The notes: a model not told the origin generated them from the sequence alone. DNA of 64,000 nucleotides from Mesonia profundi (GCF_031085155.1 NZ_JAVHUL010000006.1:37893-101892), one strand, 5' to 3'. Numbered from the stretch's first letter, positions 34,368 through 42,368 are shown. A program made the numbers and translations.

Positions 34368-35693
34368 TTGGCCACGACTCCAAAAGTATCTTTTAAAGAA
34401 ATCAATACCATTGCTATTCCCGCGATTATTGCAGGAATAGCCGAGCCTCTTATTTCCTTAACCGATATCGCTGTTATTGGAAATGTAAAAGAACATTCTA
34501 TTGAAGCCTTGGCGGCAGCGGGAATTGTAGGCTCTTTTCTTTCGGCGATTATTTGGATTGTCGCGCAGACCAAAACCGCGATTTCTGCGATTATCTCTCA
34601 GCATCTGGGAGCGAATAGAGTCCACGCCATCAAAACCTTGATTCCGCAGGCGATTCTTTTTAATTTATTGCTAAGTTTTATCATCTACGGATTGACGGCT
34701 TTCTTTGCGGAAGCGATTTTTAGTGCCTATAATGCTGACGGACTCATTCTTCAATATACCCAAGATTACTATACCATTCGGGCTTTAGGTTATCCCCTTA
34801 CCTTAGTCACTTTTGCCATTTTTGGAATTTTCCGCGGACTCCAAAACACGCTTTGGGCGATGAAATGTAGTTTGGCTGGAGCGGCGGTGAATGTAGGCTT
34901 AGACTTTTTGCTGGTATATGGTGTAGAAGGATTTATAGAACCTATGCATCTCGCCGGAGCTGCTTATGCTAGTCTTGCGGCACAAGCGACGATGCTCCTA
35001 ATGGCATTGTATTATTTCTTTAAAAAAACACCTTTCCATTTAAAATTGAGCTTTAGCATTAATCCGCAAATGAAACCGCTTTTACTCATGGCAGCCAATC
35101 TTTTTGTAAGAACGGCAGCACTTAATTTTGCGATTTTTTTAGCCAATGCTTACGCGACAGGTTATGGAAAAAACTACATCGCCGCACAGAGTATTCTCAT
35201 GAATATCTGGCTTTTCTTTTCCTTTTTTATCGATGGCTACGCTAATGCTGGAAATGCGATTGGCGGGCGCCTACTGGGAGCAAAAGACTATACCCGTTTA
35301 TGGAATTTAAGTAAAGATATTTCTAAATATGCCGTGTTTATTGCCTTGATTCTAATGGGAATTTGTGGATTGTTGTACGAAGAAATCGGACTTATCTTTA
35401 ACAAAGAAGAAAGTGTGTTGGTACTGTTCTCCTCCGTTTTTTGGATTGTTTTACTCATGCAACCCATTAATGCAATTGCCTTTATGTTTGATGGGATTTT
35501 TAAAGGCTTGGGCGAAGCCAAATACCTTCGAAATGTCTTATTGGTAGCGACTTTTCTAGGCTTTACACCCGCTCTTCTTTTGGGAGATTACTTCGGATTA
35601 AAACTTTACGCCATTTGGATCGCTTTTTTTGTCTGGATGCTTATTCGCAGCAGCGCATTGGTCATTCAGTTTAGAAGAAAATATTTAAAATAA
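34368..35693 (+). CDS. MATE family efflux transporter
   Basis: Twelve-helix drug/sodium or proton antiporter of about 441 residues. The first helix region (INTIAIPAIIAGIAEPLISL, then TDIAVIGN) and LGAGAAANV-like LAGAAVNVGLDFLLVYG are typical. No ATG occurs in frame near the start; the family N-terminus aligns to a TTG at 34368 (M-A-T-T-P-K-V-S-F-K-E), although a further TTG exists at 34326. It lies 61 bp after the hydrolase gene on the same strand. The cargo is unknown; export of a product of the preceding operon is possible but unproven. Confidence 0.85.
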   Translation: MATTPKVSFKEINTIAIPAIIAGIAEPLISLTDIAVIGNVKEHSIEALAAAGIVGSFLSAIIWIVAQTKTAISAIISQHLGANRVHAIKTLIPQAILFNLLLSFIIYGLTAFFAEAIFSAYNADGLILQYTQDYYTIRALGYPLTLVTFAIFGIFRGLQNTLWAMKCSLAGAAVNVGLDFLLVYGVEGFIEPMHLAGAAYASLAAQATMLLMALYYFFKKTPFHLKLSFSINPQMKPLLLMAANLFVRTAALNFAIFLANAYATGYGKNYIAAQSILMNIWLFFSFFIDGYANAGNAIGGRLLGAKDYTRLWNLSKDISKYAVFIALILMGICGLLYEEIGLIFNKEESVLVLFSSVFWIVLLMQPINAIAFMFDGIFKGLGEAKYLRNVLLVATFLGFTPALLLGDYFGLKLYAIWIAFFVWMLIRSSALVIQFRRKYLK

Positions 35694-35706
35694 ATTTATA
35701 GTACTT

Positions 35707-36627
35707 ATGAAAGATCAACACAAAGCCTATCTCTACGCCGGTATTGCGGTTCTTTTATGGTCTACCGTAGCTTCTGCGATGAAGTTAAGTCTGGTGTATC
35801 TTGATTTTTTACAATTGCTGTTTTTATCGGTTTCGGTTTCTCTAGTCGTACTTTTTATCGTGATTGTGGCTCAGGGGAAATTAAAGAATGTGTTCAAACT
35901 TCCGGCGAAAGCCTACTTAAGGTCGGCGGTATTCGGGCTAGTAAATCCGTTTCTTTATTACATTGTTTTGTTTAAAGCCTATGACTTGCTGCCTGCGCAA
36001 GAAGCCCAGCCTTTAAATTATACCTGGCCCATTATGATGACCTTGTTGTCTATTCCTATTTTAGGACAAAAAATTAATATTCAAAATTTTGTAGCCATTC
36101 TCATTAGTTTTATTGGTGTCATTACCATTTCTACCGGAGGAGATTTATTGGGTTTCTCCTTTAGTAATCCCTACGGAGCTTTACTCGGAATTGCTTCCGC
36201 AGTCATTTGGGCTTTATTTTGGATTTATAACATTAAAGATAAGCGCGATGAAATCAGTAAATTGTTTCTTAATTTCCTTTTCGGAATTGTGTACATCAGC
36301 ATTGCATTAGCCATATTTTCTGATTTTCCAGCCTTTTCTACCCAGCATTATTTAGGTGCCGCTTATGTAGGTTTGTTCGAAATGGGAGTCACTTTTATCA
36401 TCTGGTCTATGGCCTTAAAAAAATCTACCCACACTGCAAAAGTGAGCAGATTGATTTATCTGGTTCCTTTTTTATCCTTAATCGTCATATACTTTACGGT
36501 GGGCGAAGAAATTTTGACTTCTACCTTAATTGGTTTAGGACTCATTATTGGAGGTTTAATTTTTGATAATATCAATTTTGTGCGGCTTATGGAAAAAGTG
36601 AAGAGAAAGAAAAAACTTAAAGTCTAA
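35707..36627 (+). CDS. EamA/DMT family transporter
   Basis: A 306-residue inner-membrane protein with ten predicted helices in two EamA repeats (about 8-140 and 150-285). Signature-like pieces are AGIAVLLWSTVASAMKLSLV and ALLGIASAVIWALFWIYNI. The Lys/Arg-rich C-terminal tail (EKVKRKKKLKV) is cytosolic. Such carriers export amino acids, metabolites or drugs. It starts 13 bp after the MATE gene, so the two exporters are co-transcribed. Confidence 0.88.
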   Translation: MKDQHKAYLYAGIAVLLWSTVASAMKLSLVYLDFLQLLFLSVSVSLVVLFIVIVAQGKLKNVFKLPAKAYLRSAVFGLVNPFLYYIVLFKAYDLLPAQEAQPLNYTWPIMMTLLSIPILGQKINIQNFVAILISFIGVITISTGGDLLGFSFSNPYGALLGIASAVIWALFWIYNIKDKRDEISKLFLNFLFGIVYISIALAIFSDFPAFSTQHYLGAAYVGLFEMGVTFIIWSMALKKSTHTAKVSRLIYLVPFLSLIVIYFTVGEEILTSTLIGLGLIIGGLIFDNINFVRLMEKVKRKKKLKV

Positions 36628-37079
36628 AATAATTTTCTTAGCATAACATAATAGTGTCATAAAGGTTAGCAGCAATGCCACGTAAAGCCTAATCATAGTT
36701 GAATACCAATGGCTTTTATATGGAAAGAGATTATTTTTAACGGTATGTTTTTTTTTGGCATATCGAAATTTTATCTCAAAATTTGAGATGAAAATTCCGT
36801 AAAATTTTAGGCTGTTTGAGCCTAATGATTTTTTTTAGATTAATAGTAAAGTTTATTGGCGAGTTCCTAAAATTTAAGGATTGAACGATAAATTTAGATA
36901 AAATTTCGTCAGCCTAGACTTTTTTGTTTCTTTTTTGGGCGATGCAAAAAAGAAAAAACAGTCTTAGAATCTTTAAAGATAAATTCTGTTCTAAATTTAA
37001 TATACTGAGTGTAAAACATTAATTCCAGTTTAACACCTGTCTATTCCTAGTTGCCTTAAAATATCGTATTTTTAAGGCT
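36628..37079. other. Gene-free stretch with several hairpins
   Basis: No gene in 452 bases. It holds an ATCTCAAA/TTTGAGAT hairpin (36773-36789), a terminator (36807-36836) and a long near-palindrome at 36916-36965, where TTTTTTGTTTCTTTTTTG faces CAAAAAAGAAAAAACA. Confidence 0.6.
36807..36836 (+). terminator. Intrinsic terminator downstream of the EamA gene
   Basis: TTAGGC-TGTTTGA-GCCTAA followed by TGATTTTTTTT on the plus strand, about 180 bp after the EamA stop. Confidence 0.65.
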
Positions 37080-38201
37080 ATGAATAGAAATGATGTTAGC
37101 AGCGGTTTTATTTTTAAAACCTATAAAAAACCTTATCAGTCTCCGTTTGAGGTTCTTTTTGAAGTGTTCAAAGAATTGATTACGCATACTTCTGGAGATT
37201 TTGATGAAGCAATAGATTGGCTTCGACAGCTCGATAAGGAATACGAACTGACCACCCCCGAATACTCCATCGACGATTTTATTGAAGACCTAAAAAACAA
37301 AGGTTACATTCAAGAACGCATCAAACCCGATGGTAAAAACGGTATAGAAATCACTTCTAAAACCGAAAAAGCAATTCGGCAACGCGCCTTAAAGCAAATT
37401 TTTGGTAAGATGCGTAAAGGTTCTTCAGGAAATCATAAAACCAAACACAGCGGCCAGACGCAAGATGCGACGGGAGATTTTAAAAAATACCAGTATGGAG
37501 ATCCTTTAGATAAAATCTCGATGACCGAAAGTTTGAGAAATGCACAAATCAATCACGGCTTGGATGATTTTCATTTAACCGAAAATGATTTGGTGGTAGA
37601 AGAAAGCAACCACAAATCGCAGATGAGTACGGTACTGATGATCGACATAAGCCACAGTATGATTTTGTATGGCGAGGATCGAATTACACCCGCTAAAAAA
37701 GTAGCGATGGCCTTAGCGGAATTAATCCTAACCCAATATCCTAAAGATTCGCTAGACGTGATTGTATTTGGAAATGATGCTTGGCCTATTAAAATTAAAG
37801 ACTTGCCCTATTTGCAAGTCGGTCCTTTTCACACCAATACCGTTGCGGGTTTACAACTGGCAATGGATATTCTTCGGCGAAAGCGAAATGCCAATAAGCA
37901 AATTTTTATGATCACCGATGGAAAGCCGAGTTGCCTAAGAATGCCCGATGGGTCGTATTATAAAAACTCGATGGGATTGGATGAATACATTACGCAACGC
38001 TGCTACAATATGGCGGCACAAGCGAGGAAACTCAAAATTCCTATCACCACCTTTATGATTGCTTCAGATCCTTACTTACAGCAGTTTGTAGATGAATTTT
38101 CGGCATCGAACCAAGGAAAAGCCTATTACACGGGTCTGGAAGGTCTAGGGGAGATGATTTTTGAAGATTATGAAACCAATAGAAAAAAGAGAATACGCTA
38201 G
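37080..38201 (+). CDS. VWA domain protein, partner of an AAA+ ATPase (CoxE/ChlD-like)
   Basis: A 373-residue cytosolic protein. The first 170 residues are charged and helical. The C-terminal von Willebrand A domain has the metal site DISHS (D189, S191, S193), then LAELILTQYPKDSLDVIVFG, the threonine in HTNTVAGLQ and MITDGKPS. Such proteins work with MoxR/BchI-type ATPases in metal insertion or complex assembly. That ATPase gene follows at 39015, separated by about 810 bp of repeats and a GIY-YIG gene. Confidence 0.88.
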   Translation: MNRNDVSSGFIFKTYKKPYQSPFEVLFEVFKELITHTSGDFDEAIDWLRQLDKEYELTTPEYSIDDFIEDLKNKGYIQERIKPDGKNGIEITSKTEKAIRQRALKQIFGKMRKGSSGNHKTKHSGQTQDATGDFKKYQYGDPLDKISMTESLRNAQINHGLDDFHLTENDLVVEESNHKSQMSTVLMIDISHSMILYGEDRITPAKKVAMALAELILTQYPKDSLDVIVFGNDAWPIKIKDLPYLQVGPFHTNTVAGLQLAMDILRRKRNANKQIFMITDGKPSCLRMPDGSYYKNSMGLDEYITQRCYNMAAQARKLKIPITTFMIASDPYLQQFVDEFSASNQGKAYYTGLEGLGEMIFEDYETNRKKRIR

Positions 38202-38224
38202 AAAAGGAGAAAGCATAAAATGTG

Positions 38225-38313
38225 TCACCTCGAGCGGAGTCGAGAGGTCGCAATTTTTTAGTATAGTTAGAATTAATGTGTGAAAGAAAGTCTCGACTCC
38301 GCTCGACCAGACA
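38225..38313. repeat. Inverted repeat element TCGAGCGGAGTCGAGA...TCTCGACTCCGCTCGA
   Basis: An exact 16-bp inverted repeat separated by about 45 bp lies between the VWA gene and the GIY-YIG gene, inside a broader palindrome with GTCA/AGAC type ends. Confidence 0.75.
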
Positions 38314-38347
38314 AAAGAGGATTATAAAAAAAGCATTTAATTACGTC

Positions 38348-38719
38348 ATGAAAACTTATTTTGTTTACCTACTTGAATGTTCTGACGGATTGCTTTACAC
38401 AGGATTTACAAATAATCTTTCCCGTAGAATAGAAGAACATCAAAAAGGATTAAATAGAACTTGTTTTACATATAAAAGACGCCCAATAACACTAGTGTTT
38501 CATCAAGAGTTTAAAGATGTACAGCAAGCGATTTATTTCGAAAAAAAAATAAAAAAATGGAGTTCTAAGAAAAAGCAAGCTTTGATACATGGAGATTTTG
38601 ATAAGCTCCAATTATTATCGGAATGCAGGAATATGACACATTCAAAACATAAATTAAGTAATGGTGAGATCTCGACTCCGCTCGATCTGACAAAAAATAA
38701 TAACAGGAATAAAGAATGA
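38348..38719 (+). CDS. GIY-YIG nuclease family protein
   Basis: A 123-residue single-domain protein of the UPF0213/YhbQ-like group. The GIY-YIG motif reads Y-F-V-Y-L-L-E-C then LLYTGFTNNLSRRIEEHQKG, with the conserved Arg and the later catalytic glutamate in YFEKKIKKWSS. The ATG at 38348 (MKTYFVYLLE) fits the family; a longer frame upstream translates repeat DNA. The last 18 codons (from GEISTPLDLT) are encoded by a copy of the CGACTCCGCTCG repeat, so the native 3' end was lost or replaced. It interrupts a VWA/AAA+ pair. Confidence 0.85.
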   Translation: MKTYFVYLLECSDGLLYTGFTNNLSRRIEEHQKGLNRTCFTYKRRPITLVFHQEFKDVQQAIYFEKKIKKWSSKKKQALIHGDFDKLQLLSECRNMTHSKHKLSNGEISTPLDLTKNNNRNKE

Positions 38720-38850
38720 CTAATACCCTTCGACTCCGCTCGATCTGACAAAAATAATAACCGGAATAAAGAATGACTAATACCCTTCGACTCCGCTCAG
38801 GGTGACAGCTAGAGAAAACATGAAGTTGTCGCCTCGAGCGGAGTCGAGAA
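38671..38850. repeat. Cluster of CGACTCCGCTCG repeats, partly tandem (57-58 bp)
   Basis: CGACTCCG begins at 38673, 38731 and 38788; the intervening segments share CTGACAAAAA, TAATAAC and GGAATAAAGAATGACTAATA. A reversed copy (CTCGAGCGGAGTCGAGA) is at 38833-38849. The cluster starts inside the 3' end of the GIY-YIG gene. An apparent minus-strand frame here is only the repeat translated. Confidence 0.8.
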
Positions 38851-38892
38851 ATCTTAGCGTTCAAAAATTAACTCGAATTAATAAACAAAAAA

Positions 38893-38995
38893 TGCGCAAG
38901 GGATAGAGCGATTTGTTGAAGCTCTTTTTACATTTTTGCAGCGCAAAAATGTAAAAAAGCGACTCGCGAAAGCCTGACCCGATAGGGATGCGCCC
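38893..38995. repeat. About 100-bp palindromic element before the AAA+ gene
   Basis: Outer arms TGCGCAAGGGATAGAGCG and GACCCGATAGGGATGCGCCC are imperfect inverted copies. The centre is a perfect 15-bp stem (TTTTTACATTTTTGC/GCAAAAATGTAAAAA) with a 3-base loop. It resembles the element at 42274-42368 in layout. Confidence 0.7.
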
Positions 38996-39014
38996 AAAAA
39001 AATAAATAAGAATA

Positions 39015-40478
39015 ATGAACTTAACAGAGATAAAAACATTTGGACAACTAAAGGAAGCCCACTACCAAAGCAAGAGTATAAAAGAGGAGTTGCGCCAAAA
39101 TTTGATTGAAAAAATAAAGAAGAAAGAGAACGTGTTTGAAGGCATCCACGGGTACGAAAAAACCGTGATTCCAGAACTGGAACGCGCCATTCTTTCTAAG
39201 CACAATATTAACCTCTTGGGTTTACGCGGACAAGCAAAAACAAGAATTGCGAGGTTGATGATTCAGTTGTTAGACGAGTATATTCCCGTGGTGGAAGGTT
39301 CTGAAATTAATGACGATCCTTTTCATCCCATTTCTAGATATGCGAGACAAACTTTGGAAGAAAAAGGCGATGATACGCCCATCACTTGGTTGCACAGGGA
39401 AGATCGCTTTGCAGAAAAATTAGCGACGCCAGATGTGACGGTAGCCGATTTAATTGGAGATGTGGATCCCATTAAAGCCGCCAACCTGAAATTAAGCTAC
39501 GCCGATGACAGGGTGATTCATTTCGGAATGATTCCGCGTGCCAATAGAAGTATTTTTGTAATTAACGAGCTGCCAGATTTACAAGCGAGAATACAAGTGG
39601 CACTATTTAATATTTTACAAGAAGGCGATATTCAAATACGGGGGTTTAAATTGAGAATGCCTTTAGACCTACAGTTTATTTTTACCGCTAACCCAGAAGA
39701 TTACACCAACCGCGGAAGCATTGTAACGCCTTTAAAAGATAGAATTGGTTCTCAAATTCTAACCCATTATCCGCAGGATATTGAAACCGCTAAGAAAATT
39801 ACCGCTCAAGAAGTTCGTCTAGAAGAAAGTCAGCATCAACGAGTTATGGTTCCCGAAATCGCCAAAGATGTTTTAGAGCAGATAAGTTTTGAGGCTAGAA
39901 AAAGCGAATATGTCGATGTAAAAAGCGGAATTAGTGCCCGAATGAGCATTACCGCTTTTCAAAATTTATTGAGTACGGCAGAGCGCAGAGCCATTCTACT
40001 GGGTGAAGAAAAAACTTCGCTCCGATTAAGTGACTTTACAGGAATAATTCCTGCCATTACAGGGAAAGTAGAGTTGGTTTATGAGGGAGAGCAAGAAGGA
40101 GCCGATTTTGTGGCCAAAGAACTGATGACGCAAGCAGTAAAAACCTTATTCCTCCAAAAATTTCCGAAGATAGAAAAGCTTCAAAAGCAAGACGAAGAAA
40201 CATCTTACGACGATTTGCTCCATTGGTTTTTTAATCAAGAAGGGGTGGTCTTAACTTCAGATTTAAGCGATAAAGAATATCAAAAAGCTTTGATGAATAT
40301 AGAGCCTTTACCCAAATTGGTAGACCAATATGTGCCTAATTTGCCCGAGGAAGAACGCTTTTTCATGATGGAAATGGTACTTTGGGGATTGGCTGCCCAT
40401 CAAAAATTAAGCAAGCATGAATTTGCTGAAGGGAACCAGTTTCAAGATTTATATGGAAACTACATCAATAATTTGTAA
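39015..40478 (+). CDS. AAA+ ATPase, magnesium chelatase subunit I/MoxR-like
   Basis: A 487-residue ATPase of the BchI/MoxR group. The P-loop is degenerate: GLRGQAKT (69-76) has Ala-74 where Gly precedes Lys-75 in the normal GxxxxGK[ST]. The Walker B region reads RSIFVINELPDL with Asn in place of the first acid but keeps the Glu. Sensor 1 is in FIFTANPEDYTNRG, followed by LKDRIGSQILTHYP. These changes occur in a conserved family, so activity is not excluded. It belongs with the VWA protein at 37080; the pair is probably a chaperone for an unknown target. Confidence 0.85.
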   Translation: MNLTEIKTFGQLKEAHYQSKSIKEELRQNLIEKIKKKENVFEGIHGYEKTVIPELERAILSKHNINLLGLRGQAKTRIARLMIQLLDEYIPVVEGSEINDDPFHPISRYARQTLEEKGDDTPITWLHREDRFAEKLATPDVTVADLIGDVDPIKAANLKLSYADDRVIHFGMIPRANRSIFVINELPDLQARIQVALFNILQEGDIQIRGFKLRMPLDLQFIFTANPEDYTNRGSIVTPLKDRIGSQILTHYPQDIETAKKITAQEVRLEESQHQRVMVPEIAKDVLEQISFEARKSEYVDVKSGISARMSITAFQNLLSTAERRAILLGEEKTSLRLSDFTGIIPAITGKVELVYEGEQEGADFVAKELMTQAVKTLFLQKFPKIEKLQKQDEETSYDDLLHWFFNQEGVVLTSDLSDKEYQKALMNIEPLPKLVDQYVPNLPEEERFFMMEMVLWGLAAHQKLSKHEFAEGNQFQDLYGNYINNL

Positions 40479-40545
40479 GGGTTAAAGCTTCGCTAAAATA
40501 GGGGTGTTCTCTTAAAATCTTTTTATCTTCCGTAAAAATCAATCT

Positions 40546-40770
40546 ATGTTTTTACAAACTCAAATTCCTAATCCAGAAGAAACAGGTACCAACCAACAGT
40601 TTGGTTGGTACACTTTTGGAGATTTTATGGTGGCCAACTGGTTTTACGTCACCGCAGTAGTAGTAATTGCCCTAGTGGTTCTTATGTATTCTAAAAAGAT
40701 GAAAAAAGAACGTCAAGCAAAGAGAGAAGAAGCGCAACGAAAAGCTAACGAGTCTTCAACCAACCCGTAA
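40546..40770 (+). CDS. Small single-pass membrane protein, 74 residues
   Basis: A polar N-terminus of about 25 residues (MFLQTQIPNPEETGTNQQFG), one transmembrane helix (ANWFYVTAVVVIALVVLMY, about 30-48) and a Lys/Arg/Glu-rich coil (KKMKKERQAKREEAQRKA). The family is unknown to me. It is 67 bp after the AAA+ gene and could be its membrane anchor; this is inference. Its last 26 bp overlap the 3' end of the convergent oxygenase gene. Confidence 0.7.
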   Translation: MFLQTQIPNPEETGTNQQFGWYTFGDFMVANWFYVTAVVVIALVVLMYSKKMKKERQAKREEAQRKANESSTNP

Positions 40771-41386
40771 TACTTAATCGCTGGTCGTTTTTAACCACTT
40801 TGACTTCATGCTCTAAAAGCTGACTTTCAAAAATAACCACTCTTCCTGGCAAAGGATAAATGATTTCTTCTGTGCCATCTGGTTTATAAATGACGAGTTC
40901 GCCGCCATTTGTTTTTAGCCAGTTTTCTTCATTTAAATAACACACCATAGAAAGTTTTCTACGCGAATCGTTTTGAAAAGCATCTAAATGACGTTTGTAA
41001 AATGTTCCTGTTGGATACACTGCATAATGAAACTCTTTGTGCAAAATGCCCATAAAACAGGTCGCATTAAGGTAATTCACCAAGGGGTTGATTTTAGAAA
41101 AAAATACCTTTTCGGCAGCATCTGCTTTTTGTTCATCCATCCACAAGATAAAATCTCCACGTATCGTTTTTGCGATGACTTCGTTGGTACGGTTTCCAAT
41201 GGCCGCCTTTTTAAATTGGTCCTCTTCTAACTTCCCTAAAGTTGCTGTACGCAAAATTTCAATTTCCGAAGCCTCAAAAAAAGTATCGGTGATGCTGTAT
41301 TGTTGCCGTAAAAGCTCTTCAATTATCTTTTCGTATTGAGGATTCACCTTAAAATCTACCTGCTCAAACAGCTCTTGATTTTCCAT
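40745..41386 (-). CDS. 2-oxoglutarate/Fe(II)-dependent oxygenase (prolyl hydroxylase-like)
   Basis: A 213-residue oxygenase. The iron triad is visible: H and D in FYKRHLDAFQND and the distal H in LLEHEVKVV; the 2-oxoglutarate-binding Arg is in NDQRLSITGWLK. The core strand LSMVCYLNEENW and NGGELVIYKPDG are typical of the SM-20/PHD-like P4Hc family. The protein substrate or small molecule is unknown. The gene is convergent with the small membrane protein gene, overlapping it by 26 bp. Confidence 0.88.
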   Translation of the reverse strand: MENQELFEQVDFKVNPQYEKIIEELLRQQYSITDTFFEASEIEILRTATLGKLEEDQFKKAAIGNRTNEVIAKTIRGDFILWMDEQKADAAEKVFFSKINPLVNYLNATCFMGILHKEFHYAVYPTGTFYKRHLDAFQNDSRRKLSMVCYLNEENWLKTNGGELVIYKPDGTEEIIYPLPGRVVIFESQLLEHEVKVVKNDQRLSITGWLKTR

Positions 41387-41526
41387 GAAAAATTATTAAA
41401 ATAACCCGGTAATATTACTTCTTTTTTCTCTCGTTTTCCAAATTAATTTGTAAATAATGAATGTCTGGTAAAGACTTTAAAAATAGCAGCCGCCGCGTTA
41501 ATAATGAGAGTAATAAACCACATAGT

Positions 41527-41692
41527 AATACCAATTTGAATACGTAATGTCGTATGAATAAATTGAATTATTTTATGCTTAATTGAAGTTAAAAATGATT
41601 AGCATAGCCTTTGCTACGGTTATCATTTTTAATGAAAAGTAAGTCATAAAAGAAACGATTTAATAGCGACATTATCTGTTTAATTTGGTATA
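41527..41692. mobile_element. MITE-like palindromic element, about 165 bp, non-coding
   Basis: The ends are long imperfect inverted repeats: ATACCAATTTGAATACG then TAATGTCG on the left, and CGACATTATCTG then TTTAATTTGGTAT on the right. The centre is also self-complementary (AAAATGAT...ATCATTTTT and AGC...GCT). It holds no ORF. Shortened relatives occur at 33348-33387 and 7663-7695. No transposase is present, so it would depend on one elsewhere. It sits in the 344-bp gap before a small membrane ORF and queD. Confidence 0.6.
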
Positions 41693-41697
41693 AAGCT

Positions 41698-41705
41698 TAA
41701 CTTTG
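41698..41705 (+). promoter_or_regulatory. -7 box TAACTTTG just right of the MITE-like element
   Basis: Exact TAnnTTTG match 25 bp upstream of the GTG of the 31-codon ORF, 6 bp after the element's right end. No good -33 TTG is seen at 17-23 bp. Confidence 0.45.
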
Positions 41706-41730
41706 CAGCTTCAACCAAATACGAACTTAC

Positions 41731-41826
41731 GTGGAAGTATTACAATTTTTAAGTGGCCCCGGACTTTTTTTAATTCTAGGAATAGCCGTAGTCGTTGTCG
41801 TTTTGTACAATAAATTCAAGAAATAA
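41731..41826 (+). CDS. Small membrane peptide ORF, 31 residues, coupled to queD
   Basis: A GTG-started frame reads M-E-V-L-Q-F-L-S-G-P-G-L-F-L-I-L-G-I-A-V then VVVVLYNKFKK and stops. It is one transmembrane helix with a basic end. The stop and the queD start share a base (TAATG), the usual sign of translational coupling. The frame lies between a -7 box and queD with no other explanation for the gap. It may be a real microprotein or only a leader; I do not recognise it. Confidence 0.5.
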   Translation: MEVLQFLSGPGLFLILGIAVVVVVLYNKFKK

Positions 41827-42275
41827 TGAGTAAAATTCGCATTACCAAACAGTTTAATTTTGAAACCGGGCATGCCCTTTACGGTTATGACGGAAAATGC
41901 AAAAACGTTCACGGCCACAGTTATAAGCTTAATGTTAGCGTTATTGGCGAGCCAATTAATGATAGCGAAAACGTTAAAAACGGCATGGTGATCGATTTTG
42001 GCGACCTCAAAAAAATCGTGAAAGAAGAGATTGTAGACCGTTTTGATCACGCCACCGTACTCAATAAAAACACCCCTCACCTAGAACTGGCAGAGGAGCT
42101 TATCAAGAGAGATCACAATGTGATTTTGGTAGAATATCAACCTACCAGTGAACAAATGATCATCGATTTTGCTCAAAAGATTAAGTCAAGACTTCCCACA
42201 GACATTAAATTACATAGCCTAAGATTGCAAGAAACAGATACTAGTTTTGCCGAGTGGTTTGCGAGTGATAATTAG
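41826..42275 (+). CDS. queD: 6-carboxytetrahydropterin synthase / 6-pyruvoyl tetrahydropterin synthase family
   Basis: Converts dihydroneopterin triphosphate to 6-carboxy-tetrahydropterin on the way to queuosine. The 149 residues contain the zinc histidines in FETGHAL and NVHGHSY, the catalytic cysteine in GKCKNVHG, and the catalytic His/Asp in DRFDHATVLN. The end LRLQETDTSFAEWF matches family members. The start is fixed by the TAATG overlap with the small ORF upstream. No other queuosine gene is adjacent. Confidence 0.9.
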   Translation: MSKIRITKQFNFETGHALYGYDGKCKNVHGHSYKLNVSVIGEPINDSENVKNGMVIDFGDLKKIVKEEIVDRFDHATVLNKNTPHLELAEELIKRDHNVILVEYQPTSEQMIIDFAQKIKSRLPTDIKLHSLRLQETDTSFAEWFASDN

Positions 42276-42368
42276 GGCGTTTCCCTGCGGGTCGGGCTTT
42301 ACATTGCAATCTTTTATCCTTTTTTTCTAAAAAAAAGATAAAAGGATTTTCATTACAATCCCTAACGC
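42274..42368. repeat. About 95-bp palindromic element between queD and lpxH
   Basis: AGGGCGTTTCCCT on the left and CCCTAACGC on the right bound a centre with CTTTTATC/GATAAAAG and T/A runs. GGGTCGGGCTTTACATTG on the left and CATTACAATC on the right add pairing. This is the same layout as the element at 38893-38995. It may work as a terminator for queD. Confidence 0.6.

Noticed and set aside
38565..38864. Minus-strand frame with repeated ERSRRVLVILYS
   Set aside because: It is the CGACTCCGCTCG tandem repeat translated; no protein signal beyond the repeat.
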